NCBI GenBank assembly: GCA_965220835.1
Contig: OZ244842.1
Location: 2,852,001 to 2,916,000, forward strand
Length of the DNA stretch: 64,000 bases
Reading direction: 5' to 3'
Source: Azophilus sp965220835
GTDB taxonomy: Bacteria > Pseudomonadota > Gammaproteobacteria > Pseudomonadales > Azotimanducaceae
In this document: positions 42,139 through 50,544 of the stretch, in pieces
Numbering within the stretch: position 1 is the stretch's first letter
How the letters are laid out: each line of letters starts with the position of its first letter
Notes under the pieces: model-generated
What the model saw: only the letters and a program-made list of their open reading frames with translations
What the model was told of the DNA's origin: nothing
The model's database searches: none
Translations under genes and position numbers: made by a program

Positions 42139-43259
42139 CAACGCCACGCTTCCTGCAGATCCATACTCTGACCTCGTACACAGCAGCCCTGCTCAACCGC
42201 GATGACAGCGGGTTGGCAAAGCGCCTGCCTTATGGCGGTGCATTACGCACTAGGGTGTCGTCCCAGTGCCTCAAGCGTCATTGGCGGATCACCGAAGACC
42301 CCCATGCGTTGCACAACATCGACGGCGCAGAAGCTGCCTACCGTTCACGGGAGCTCGTCACCAAACTGGTGATTGACCCCTTACGCGGAAGGTTCTCCGA
42401 TGACGTGGTTGACGCCCTTGAGCCGCAATTGCAGATGGCCGTTTACGGCGACAAGGGAACAACCAAGAGCAGTCGGCAGACGCTGCTGTTTGGCCAACCG
42501 GAGATTGCTTGGCTGTCTAGCCAAGCGAAGCAATTGGCAGAAAAGGCGGGAGGTGATGCAGAGGTAGCCAACACTGCCGGCGAAGAGTGGAGGAAGAACA
42601 TGCGCCCCAACATCAAGGCCATGCGGGACGGCACTACGCTGCCTGGTGGTTTGGCAGCAGCGCTGTTCGGACGCATGGTGACATCAGACCCCGAAGCCAA
42701 CATTACGTCGCCCGTGCACGTGGCACACGCCTTCACAGTCCACGAGGAGGAGGCCGAGAGCGACTATTTCACCGCCGTGGACGACCTGTCAGGAGATGAA
42801 CCAGGCGCCGACACGATTCAGGAGACGGAGCTAACGTCCGGTCTATTCTACGGCTATGTTGTGGTGGACTTGCCGGGGCTCTTGGAGAACTTGGGCAACG
42901 ATGCGGAAATGTCAGGCGAAGTGCTCCACAACTTGATTTACCTGATTGCGGAGGTGTCCCCAGGCGCCAAACTTGGGTCCACTGCGCCCTATGGCCGCGC
43001 TTCCTTCATGCTTCTGGAAGCGGGTGACCGCCAGCCGCGAAGCTTGGCGGGAGCCTATCGAACGCCTTGCGCCGGACATACTGGGCCCGCTGTTTCCGCA
43101 CTGTGCACTCATCTCGCCGAACTTGATGCAGCCTATGCCACTGGAGAAGTGCGGCGGGTGATGTCGCTGGCAAATGAAGAAATCCCGAACGCCGAACGCG
43201 GATCGATCGCTGAGCTGGCGAATTGGGCGAAAGGGCTGCCACGGTCTCTGCGGTCGTGA
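42135..43259 (+). CDS. cas7: Cascade backbone subunit Cas7e
   Basis: A 374-residue Cas7e. FLQIHTLTSYTAALLNRDDSG, then LPYGGALRTRVSSQCLKRHWR, are diagnostic of the subunit that coats the crRNA in six copies. ATG 42135 overlaps the cse2 stop; the stop overlaps the cas5 GTG start. Confidence 0.96.
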   Translation: MTTPRFLQIHTLTSYTAALLNRDDSGLAKRLPYGGALRTRVSSQCLKRHWRITEDPHALHNIDGAEAAYRSRELVTKLVIDPLRGRFSDDVVDALEPQLQMAVYGDKGTTKSSRQTLLFGQPEIAWLSSQAKQLAEKAGGDAEVANTAGEEWRKNMRPNIKAMRDGTTLPGGLAAALFGRMVTSDPEANITSPVHVAHAFTVHEEEAESDYFTAVDDLSGDEPGADTIQETELTSGLFYGYVVVDLPGLLENLGNDAEMSGEVLHNLIYLIAEVSPGAKLGSTAPYGRASFMLLEAGDRQPRSLAGAYRTPCAGHTGPAVSALCTHLAELDAAYATGEVRRVMSLANEEIPNAERGSIAELANWAKGLPRSLRS

Positions 43260-43978
43260 CCCACCGCTGGCTTGCAATAAAGCTCGAAGCGCCTCTGATG
43301 GCCTTTGGCGGTGTCCTGATCGATCAAGTAGGACCTACGCGAGACTTCCCAGCAGCTTCAATGCTGGTCGGCCTAATCGGCAACGCGCTGGGCTGGCGAT
43401 GGTCTGATGATGCAAGGCACCAAGCTGTTCAGGATCGGCTGATTTTCGCTTGCCGCCAAGATCGCCAAGGTTCGGTTTTGTCCGATACGCAAAATGCCCA
43501 GCTTTCCAAGGCGGACAAAGGCTGGACGACACATGGAACGCCAGAAGGTCGGGACGGGGCAAGCTACAAAGCTCCCCACCGGAGAGTACGGGACTATCAC
43601 GCCGACTCTTCAGTTCATATCGTAATGCGCTTGGACCGGGAACAAGAAGCACCAACGCTCGATCAAGTGGCGAGAGCCCTTGACCGACCGGCACGTCCGC
43701 TCTTCATCGGCCGCAAACCCTGTCTACCATCCAAACCCTTGCTATCAGGCGAAACGAGCCGATGGCTAACAGCGGAAACGGCCTATGAAGCGCTACAGGC
43801 TATCCCCGGACCCAATGGTCGGCTCAGAGCGGTTTGGCCAACAGGACAGGGCGCCAAATCCGGGCAAGACGTGGACCGCGTTGTGGAATTGGCCGATGTC
43901 CGCAACTGGCGCAATGGATTCCACAGCGGGTCACGACGGGTGGTGGAGGGCTGGGTTGCGCCAGTCTCTGCCGAATGA
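43256..43978 (+). CDS. cas5: Cascade subunit Cas5e
   Basis: A 240-residue Cas5e, which caps the 5' handle of the crRNA. WLAIKLEAPLMAFGG is the glycine-rich N-terminal motif, and YHADSSVHIVMRL follows in the middle. GTG 43256 overlaps the cas7 stop (GTGA); the longer frame upstream lies in cas7. Its stop overlaps the cas6e ATG. Confidence 0.95.
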   Translation: MTHRWLAIKLEAPLMAFGGVLIDQVGPTRDFPAASMLVGLIGNALGWRWSDDARHQAVQDRLIFACRQDRQGSVLSDTQNAQLSKADKGWTTHGTPEGRDGASYKAPHRRVRDYHADSSVHIVMRLDREQEAPTLDQVARALDRPARPLFIGRKPCLPSKPLLSGETSRWLTAETAYEALQAIPGPNGRLRAVWPTGQGAKSGQDVDRVVELADVRNWRNGFHSGSRRVVEGWVAPVSAE

Positions 43979-44760
43979 TGGCACCTCACCTCATTCGCGT
44001 GCCCTTGGGAACTCGTGCTCTCGCCCGTTGGGCGACAGACCGCGGCTGGGTTCGTCGGCAGCGAGGCGTTGAGGCATTCGATGAAGGCCGAGCATTGCAT
44101 CACCTGCTTGATGAGACCTTTGGAGTTGGCGCACTTCGGCCCTTCAGGTTGCTGGTGCCACCCCGTGGCCATAGCGGCAATCTCTATGCCTACTCAACCC
44201 TTGATGCGGAAGCGCTGCGCACGGCGGCTCAAACTCTGGCCTGTCCTGAAGCGCTGAGCGTCATCATCCCCGACCGCATAGAAAGTAAGGCAATGCCTGA
44301 CAATTGGCACGAAGGGCAGCAACTGGGCTTTGACCTTCGAGTGCGCCCCGTTAGACGGCTGCAACGGGACATAGAGACTAAAACGGGACGTCTTGGCAAG
44401 GGCAAGGAAATCGACGCTTTCTTGCTGGAAGCCCTGCGCCAACATCCCGACAGCCCTTCAGGCATGTCAAAAGACAAGCGCACCCGCGAACGCGTCTATC
44501 TCGACTGGCTAGCTGAACGCATCCAGCCAGCTGCGACGCTTGACCACTCGAAAAGCAGATTGGCCCGCTTTCGTCGTTCCATCGTTTCGCGTGGCAACCA
44601 CGGGTCTGAAGGCCCCGACGCTACGATCCACGGCACACTGAAGATAGCTGATGTGGCCGCATTCGCGGCCCTGCTTTCAGGCGGCGTGGGGCGCCACAAA
44701 GCGTACGGATATGGAATGCTGCTACTGCGCTCACCCAATCAAACCGCACTGACAAGTTGA
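43975..44760 (+). CDS. cas6e: crRNA endonuclease Cas6e
   Basis: A 261-residue Cas6e that cuts the repeat stem of the pre-crRNA and stays bound to the 3' hairpin. The conserved His lies in ALHHLLDETFG, and the C-terminal GGVGRHKAYGYGMLLLR is the glycine-rich RAMP loop. ATG 43975 gives MMAPHLIRV and overlaps cas5 by 4 nt. The palindrome in the repeat (CCCGCG/CGCGGG) is a suitable substrate. Confidence 0.95.
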   Translation: MMAPHLIRVPLGTRALARWATDRGWVRRQRGVEAFDEGRALHHLLDETFGVGALRPFRLLVPPRGHSGNLYAYSTLDAEALRTAAQTLACPEALSVIIPDRIESKAMPDNWHEGQQLGFDLRVRPVRRLQRDIETKTGRLGKGKEIDAFLLEALRQHPDSPSGMSKDKRTRERVYLDWLAERIQPAATLDHSKSRLARFRRSIVSRGNHGSEGPDATIHGTLKIADVAAFAALLSGGVGRHKAYGYGMLLLRSPNQTALTS

Positions 44761-45648
44761 ATGCTGAAGGGGCGACTAGGTCTCGATAGCGCAAAGGTCC
44801 CCTACAAAGACCGCGCGGGATTGCTCTATCTTGCCCGTGGAGCGTTGACTGCCAGGGACGGCACACTAGCGTTTCTGCAAGGGCAAGCGGCCGCCTCGGA
44901 TGCTCTTGCGGCCGGGGACTACGCCATTCCGCTGCAGGGAGTTTCCATGATCCTACTCGGCCCCGGCTCTACCGTCAGTCATGACGCACTGAGATTGCTG
45001 GCCCACGCACGAACGGCCCTCGCTGCGGTGGGGGAAGACGGTGTTCGCATGTACACCGCCCCACCACTCATCCCAGATCGATCTGGCTTGGCACGCAAGC
45101 AGGCAACGCAATGGGCCAACGAGAACAAGCGACTGAACATCGCCCGCCGAATGTATGCATGGCGATTAGGGAAGGTTCTTCCGCACCGCACGCTTGAGGT
45201 CTTGCGTGGAATTGAAGGGGCGCGAATGAAGGAAAGTTATCGGCTTATCGCCACGCAGGTCGGTGTGGAGTGGCGCGGCAGACGCTACGATCGCGCTAGC
45301 CCCCATGCCAGCGATCTACCCAACCAAGCGCTCAACCATGCCTCAAGCGCAGTTGAGGGAGCGGCTGCGATAGCCGTGTCAGCCACCGGCACGATTCCAC
45401 AACTGGGCTTTATTCACGAGGACCCGGGACAGTCGTTTGTGTTGGACATTTCAGACCTCTATCGCGACACCATAACCATTCCCTGCGCCTTTCGCGCCGC
45501 GAAGCGCGTCGCCGACCAGCGCCTAGACAACATCGAGCGCGTAACCCGAAGGATGGTGGGCAAGGCTTTGGCCCGTGAACAGGTCATTCCATCCATGATT
45601 GAGCGAATCAAGTCGCTGTTTGAAGACGTGCCCGCCAAGGAGCCTTGA
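44761..45648 (+). CDS. cas1: CRISPR integrase Cas1 (type I-E)
   Basis: A 295-residue Cas1e. The metal ligands are the Glu in LRGIEGARMKESY, the His in LNHASSAVEG-type context and Asp residues in LDISDLYRDT. With Cas2 it captures protospacers and inserts them at the leader end. ATG follows the cas6e stop directly, with no spacer. The catalytic residues are in place, so adaptation should work. Confidence 0.96.
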   Translation: MLKGRLGLDSAKVPYKDRAGLLYLARGALTARDGTLAFLQGQAAASDALAAGDYAIPLQGVSMILLGPGSTVSHDALRLLAHARTALAAVGEDGVRMYTAPPLIPDRSGLARKQATQWANENKRLNIARRMYAWRLGKVLPHRTLEVLRGIEGARMKESYRLIATQVGVEWRGRRYDRASPHASDLPNQALNHASSAVEGAAAIAVSATGTIPQLGFIHEDPGQSFVLDISDLYRDTITIPCAFRAAKRVADQRLDNIERVTRRMVGKALAREQVIPSMIERIKSLFEDVPAKEP

Positions 45649-45651
45649 ACT

Positions 45652-45945
45652 TTGCCAATAGCAATGGTTGTGACCACCAACGTCGAGTCCCGCTATCGCG
45701 GTTTCCTAACCTCCATCATGCTGGAAGTGGCACCCGGCGTTTATGTAGCTCCTGATATGTCCGCAGCGGTCAGGAAACGAATGTGGGTGGTGCTTTCAAA
45801 ATGGTGGGACTCACTCAGAACCGGCTCTATCGTGTTGGTTTGGCGAAACAAGGACGCAGTGGGCAATCTCCAAATTGAAACGCTGGGTGAACCCCCCAAG
45901 GAGATTGTGGACGCGGACGGGGTTCTGCTGGTAAAACGCAAGTAA
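45652..45945 (+). CDS. cas2: CRISPR adaptation protein Cas2 (type I-E)
   Basis: A 97-residue Cas2e. AMVVTTNVESRYRGFLTSIMLEVAPGVYVAPDMSAAVR aligned in pieces with E. coli Cas2 shows the ferredoxin-like core and the long C-terminal strand (DGVLLVKRK). It bridges two Cas1 dimers. TTG 45652 is 3 nt after cas1; ATG 45664 is an alternative start. It ends 63 bp before the first repeat. Confidence 0.94.
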   Translation: MPIAMVVTTNVESRYRGFLTSIMLEVAPGVYVAPDMSAAVRKRMWVVLSKWWDSLRTGSIVLVWRNKDAVGNLQIETLGEPPKEIVDADGVLLVKRK

Positions 45946-46008
45946 GGCCCCCCCGGTTCGTTTCCAGTTCTTTATATAATCTGCAATTTCAAGGTGTTAG
46001 TTCCTAGA
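45946..46008 (+). promoter_or_regulatory. CRISPR leader with TATAAT and an IHF-like site
   Basis: The 63-bp leader is AT-rich against the GC-rich background. TATAAT (45975-45980) is a perfect -10 box that would start the pre-crRNA just before the first repeat; no good -35 box is seen. TTTCAAGGTGTTA (45987-45999) matches the IHF consensus WATCAANNNNTTR with one mismatch and ends 9 bp before repeat 1, about where IHF acts in E. coli spacer integration. Confidence 0.6.
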
Positions 46009-47928
46009 GGTTCCCCCGCGCCCGCGGGGATAGACCCAAGTTCAAGGGCGGTACCATCGTCCATATGACGGTTCCCCCGCGCCCGCGGGGATAGACCCCA
46101 CCAGGTGGCGCATGGGGCAGCCGGGATTGAGGTTCCCCCGCGCCCGCGGGGATAGACCCCTGTCTAGCCATACGTCAGTCCGCGTCTGGTTGGTTCCCCC
46201 GCGCCCGCGGGGATAGACCCCAGAAGGCCATGATGGTCAAGGTCCACGTTGAGGTTCCCCCGCGCCCGCGGGGATAGACCCGCAAGCTGCGGCAAGGGCG
46301 AGTTCAACGCGGAGGTTCCCCCGCGCCCGCGGGGATAGACCCATTCCCGTCGATGAGTTGCTCCCGCACTTGCAGGTTCCCCCGCGCCCGCGGGGATAGA
46401 CCCCGTCATGCTCACCTCCCGTCCGGGCTGGATTGGGTTCCCCCGCGCCCGCGGGGATAGACCCTTACCTACAACGCTGTGGATAACGCATTGTCGGGTT
46501 CCCCCGCGCCCGCGGGGATAGACCCTCGTCCTGCGCGCTCACGCCGCCGTCCAGGCGGGTTCCCCCGCGCCCGCGGGGATAGACCCCCGTTCTGGCGCGA
46601 CGCGAAGGCCCCGAAGCTGGTTCCCCCGCGCCCGCGGGGATAGACCCCCGGCCCCGCTCAACATCGTCGAGAACGGCTTGGTTCCCCCGCGCCCGCGGGG
46701 ATAGACCCTCATACTCACGCATTCCCATCTTTGTAGGGTCGGTTCCCCCGCGCCCGCGGGGATAGACCCGCGAAGTGGCTGTTCGCGGGGATCGCGTTCA
46801 TGGTTCCCCCGCGCCCGCGGGGATAGACCCTCGCTGCCCTCGTCAGGGACGCCTTGGCTCAGGGTTCCCCCGCGCCCGCGGGGATAGACCCCCATAGAGT
46901 GGTCGCTGGACGACGACGAGCGCGGTTCCCCCGCGCCCGCGGGGATAGACCCTGACGTTTTTTGCGGTAGGCAATTCCCTTGCCGGTTCCCCCGCGCCCG
47001 CGGGGATAGACCCGCCTCGCGAACAAGGTCGCTCACGCGCCGCCCGGTTCCCCCGCGCCCGCGGGGATAGACCCCAAGCATGAGACCAAATCCCGCCGCC
47101 CCGGTGGGTTCCCCCGCGCCCGCGGGGATAGACCCTGAAAATAATTGCAGAAAAGTGTTGCAACACTGGTTCCCCCGCGCCCGCGGGGATAGACCCCGCG
47201 GCCCCCATTTGGTCGGCCTCGATTTCCTGGTTCCCCCGCGCCCGCGGGGATAGACCCGTCAGTCCACGCCGCAAAGTCAGTGGTCGTCGGGTTCCCCCGC
47301 GCCCGCGGGGATAGACCCTGCCCCTATGAGATTCGCATTAACTCTCCGCAGGTTCCCCCGCGCCCGCGGGGATAGACCGCACGTCAAGGGCAAGCAGTTC
47401 GCGGGCAGGCTGGTTCCCCCGCGCCCGCGGGGATAGACCCGCCCGCTCAGTGGTCAGGGTCCGAATGTCGGCGGTTCCCCCGCGCCCGCGGGGATAGACC
47501 CTTGAAGCGGGTCAATTCCGAGGGGCTGGCGCAGGTTCCCCCGCGCCCGCGGGGATAGACCCGAAGCACTGGACCCTCCAGGACCCGCCGCGCAGGTTCC
47601 CCCGCGCCCGCGGGGATAGACCCTGAGGCTTTGGTTGATTCGTCGGGAGCGGAGTGGTTCCCCCGCGCCCGCGGGGATAGACCCCTTATTCTCACACTTG
47701 AGCTCGAAGGCCAAGAGGTTCCCCCGCGCCCGCGGGGATAGACCCGTGATCGTGGCCGTGATCGACGGCTACGACGCGGTTCCCCCGCGCCCGCGGGGAT
47801 AGACCCTTGGAGGAGTCGATCAACCGGGTCATTGCGGAGGTTCCCCCGCGCCCGCGGGGATAGATCCGCTTGCGGGAAGTTCCGTTCAGAAGTCGCTGGG
47901 GTTCCCCCGCGCCCGCGGGGATAGACCA
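46009..47928 (+). CRISPR. Type I-E CRISPR array, 32 repeats and 31 spacers
   Basis: The 29-bp repeat begins GGTTCCCCCGCGCCCGCGGG and ends GATAGACCC. The period is 61 bp throughout (29 + 32), checked at 46070, 46619, 47351, 47839 and 47900. Variants cluster at the far end: last base changed at 47351, GATCC at 47839, GACCA in the final repeat at 47900. The clean end next to cas2 and the decayed far end fix the polarity. I saw no duplicated spacer. Confidence 0.97.
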
Positions 47929-48222
47929 TGTTGAGTACTGGCAATTGGCGGGGCTGCATGGGTTGTCAATGTCAATCGAAAACCGCAGTGCTTTATCAAA
48001 TGAATACTGCGGGCTTCTCGAGATTCTCGCCGGAATCCGTTAGCGCTTGTCCATGGATGTCGATCCGGCGTTGCGACTTGGACAAAGGGAGCGGAGCGAC
48101 CGGACTCCAAGTCGCAACGCCCGCCGGCAATCAAGCAGGATCCAATGCGAGTCCCGAGGCGGTCTTCCCGAAGAAGTGTGCAGCTTTAAGTTGCCAAAAG
48201 TGAGCAGCTTTAAGTTGCCATC
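47929..48222. mobile_element. 294-bp insert splitting the CRISPR array, possible IS/MITE remnant
   Basis: Between the last regular repeat and the relic repeats lies 294 bp without repeats. It contains a perfect 16-bp inverted repeat (48067-48082 with 48106-48121, 23-nt loop) and, at its right edge, two direct copies 24 bp apart of GCAGCTTTAAGTTGCCA. Multiple end repeats are a habit of some insertion sequences, so I suspect an IS remnant. No transposase frame is visible and no target duplication is clear. Confidence 0.45.
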
Positions 48223-48373
48223 TACACCCCCGCGCTGGCGGGGATAGACCCATGACGATTTGCTGCTGCCCTTTGGCCAATTGGGGTTCCCCGCGCCCGC
48301 GGGGATAGACCTATCGACGCCGACGAACGGCCAGGGATGCTCTAGGTTTCCCCGCACTGGCGGGGATATTCCC
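48223..48373 (+). CRISPR. Relic of the old end of the CRISPR array (3 degenerate repeats, 2 spacers)
   Basis: Three diverged repeats lie at 48223-48251 (TACACCCCCGCGCTGGCGGG...), 48285-48312 (one C shorter than consensus) and 48345-48373 (GGTTTCCCCGCACTGGCGGG...). The two spacers are 33 and 32 nt. Orientation is the same as the main array. These are the oldest units, now separated from it by 294 bp. The next 240 bp (48374-48612) hold nothing I recognise. Confidence 0.85.
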
Positions 48374-48612
48374 TTTACGAGGAGTGTCGCAAGAAGGGGG
48401 ATTTCTGGGCTTATCTAGGCTCTGGAGGATCGCTCCCTTTGAAGATGTAAAAGCCTCAGCTTCTTATACTCGAATGGCAGAATCCGACGCTTTGAGGGCA
48501 TCGCGAGCGGGCGAATTCTCGGAATGATGGTGACGCGGAGCGAAAGCGACGCAGTCAACAATCTCTCGTTTGTGTCAATCAGGCGATACTCACATCTCCC
48601 AATAGACTTTTT

Positions 48613-49104
48613 TCAGCCAAGCTGAACGTGGCCCACCGCCAACTCATTCGACTCAAGAACAAAGCTCAAGGGTGCCCCTCTGCCTCTTCGCAACCGGTGC
48701 AGCGCGTTCAACAGGGCCATGTGCGCCCGAACATGCCAAGGTGCCCTTCGGGTGAGCCAACGATGCCTATCCTTAGCGTACAACGCTTCCGCCCGCTCCA
48801 GATAAAGCTCGACACAAGTCACCAAGGAGGCCCTCGCCTCTGCCAATGACGAGCCATCAACGGCGATATCGAGATCGGTACAGATCGCGAAGGCCTGACT
48901 GCCGCACTGTCGCGAATAGCATTGCAGATTCACTTCCCCTTCCTCCCTCCAGCCATAGGTTCCAAGAAACGCGCCCACTCTACCAGCGGTGGTCTCTAGA
49001 CGGTAGAACGGTGGCACCCGGACGCCCCTCACATGCTGAGGCACAGGTGGCAACGCGCTGAAGCCTCCTAGCCCGCTTCCGCTCTCAACCGCCACAATGA
49101 ACAC
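48613..49104 (-). CDS. Hypothetical protein with a HicB-like segment
   Basis: A 163-residue frame starting at GTG 49104. The segment CTDLDIAVDGSSLAEARASLVTCVELYL, read in parts, looks like the HicB/DUF1902-type alpha-beta unit (acidic strand, then G-x-S-L-x-EA helix). The rest, including a basic helix (LLNALHRLRRGRG), is unrecognised. No HicA partner is adjacent. The gene converges on the CRISPR relic. Moderate coding potential, and the start is uncertain. Confidence 0.5.
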   Translation of the reverse strand: MFIVAVESGSGLGGFSALPPVPQHVRGVRVPPFYRLETTAGRVGAFLGTYGWREEGEVNLQCYSRQCGSQAFAICTDLDIAVDGSSLAEARASLVTCVELYLERAEALYAKDRHRWLTRRAPWHVRAHMALLNALHRLRRGRGAPLSFVLESNELAVGHVQLG

Positions 49105-49288
49105 GTTTAACGAGCAAGCGCAGGGGTGGCTGCGGACCGGACTCCGTTCGACTTTATCCCCGGCTCCACAGTTGGCCTACGCGGTGTCGAATGCGGCCAA
49201 ATTCCACGTTGCGGCCGCAGCCAAACTTGACCCCCCGGAGAAAGGGGCATAGGTTACGCCGCTGACTAGGAGCCAGGAGGAACGAGCC

Positions 49289-50281
49289 ATGAAGAAAGTC
49301 ATTGTCGCGCTGGTTGCGCTTTCCCTTTCCGCAGCCCTGAACGCCAGTCCCGGCACAGGCACCTTTGAGGAGGGCGGACTGCGGTGGTACCGCGACCACT
49401 CCCCGGCGGAGATCCGCCGACTGCACCTCGACAAGAACATCGAGAACGACAAGAGTCCCAACATCTGGATGAAGTCGGAGGGCCATTGCGCTGCCCGCAT
49501 CAAGATCGAGGCTCCCGCGTTCTACCCCGGCTGGCCGGAGGAGCAGGTGGAGAACTTCCTTGATTGGCTTTGGCGGCACCTCGACGGCAGGGGCTACTAC
49601 CTCGACACATGGTCGGACCTGCTGTACTACAAGATGGACCGCTACGAGGCGAACGGAAAGGACGAGGGGCTGAAGACCAAGGTTCGCGTCAACCAATACC
49701 CTGGCATCTTTCCGCTGGACTGGGTCACGCACCGCATCTCGTCGTACGCCAACGACCACTCCCTCACCCAACACAACGAGGACCCCAGCGACGGCTTGGC
49801 CAGGTGGAACACCATGGTCGAGCAGTTCGAGAAGGCCATGGCCGACGAGGAGTATGTGCACTACGCCTACTTCGAGGGCATCCAGTCGTTCGACCTCGAC
49901 ACCTTCCACTCCGCCACCATAAGCCGCACGGACACTTGGGGGCAGGACGGCAGGTGGACCCACAAGTTGCGCATTAAGTCGTGCGGCGGATACTGGGAGG
50001 AGACGCGCTACGTCGACACCGTGAGCTGGCGCGTGACGGACTTCGACAACGCGCTGCACCGGGGCATCGATGACCAGTTCAACCGCAGGGACGCCTGCCG
50101 GAACAAGGGCGGATGGGAGACCACCTACCTCGTCAAGCACTCGGACGACCGCATCATGGTCACCCACCGATGCAAGGGCAAGCGCAGCGACGGTCACTTC
50201 GCCCGCGGCGAATACAAGCTGTCCGGCTGGCAGAGCCGCTGGCTGGCGAAGCTGCTCAACCTCTCCGTCGACCACTACTAG
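49289..50281 (+). CDS. Secreted protein of unknown function
   Basis: A 330-residue protein with a clean Sec signal (MKKVIVALVALSLSAALNAS, cleavage after ALNA) and a strong GGAGG 9 nt before ATG 49289. The mature part is rich in Trp, Tyr, Asp and His (for example EEGGLRWYRDHSPAEIRRLH and YYLDTWSDLLYYKMDRYE), with two late Cys residues plus KSCGGYWEE and HRCKGKRSD. No domain is recognised and no partner gene is nearby. Composition (Arg/Asp/His-rich, fewer Ala) differs from its neighbours, which hints at transfer. Confidence 0.8.
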   Translation: MKKVIVALVALSLSAALNASPGTGTFEEGGLRWYRDHSPAEIRRLHLDKNIENDKSPNIWMKSEGHCAARIKIEAPAFYPGWPEEQVENFLDWLWRHLDGRGYYLDTWSDLLYYKMDRYEANGKDEGLKTKVRVNQYPGIFPLDWVTHRISSYANDHSLTQHNEDPSDGLARWNTMVEQFEKAMADEEYVHYAYFEGIQSFDLDTFHSATISRTDTWGQDGRWTHKLRIKSCGGYWEETRYVDTVSWRVTDFDNALHRGIDDQFNRRDACRNKGGWETTYLVKHSDDRIMVTHRCKGKRSDGHFARGEYKLSGWQSRWLAKLLNLSVDHY

Positions 50282-50544
50282 GGAGGACGCTTGAGATCGT
50301 ACTAGACGGCTTGCGCTGATGCTGGCCATGCTGGCGGTGGCCGGCGCGGCGCTGGCCGTGGAGTGAAACGATCTCACCATTGCGCCTGAGAAACGGCTTC
50401 GAGGTTCGTGCAAATCGCGTGGCGCTGAATGCCACCGGGAATTCACAGTGCAGCGGCTGCCACCGCTTCCATTGGATTCAGCCAAGCCCCGTTGTATAGT
50501 TCGCGACTGCCTTTCTACCCGAATTCGACGCGGAGAACTTCCCC
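50282..50544. other. Spacer with a 15-residue signal-peptide-like stub
   Basis: At 50319-50366 a tiny frame reads MLAMLAVAGAALAVE and stops. It looks like the start of a secreted-protein gene that has been lost. The rest of the spacer shows no gene; TTGTAT near 50491 is a weak -10-like box before the downstream gene. Confidence 0.35.

Noticed and set aside
46164..47959. Minus-strand open frames through the CRISPR array with repeating SIPAGAGEP-type peptides
   Set aside because: The peptide repeats are only the CRISPR repeat read backwards (61-bp period); there is no start signal and no family.
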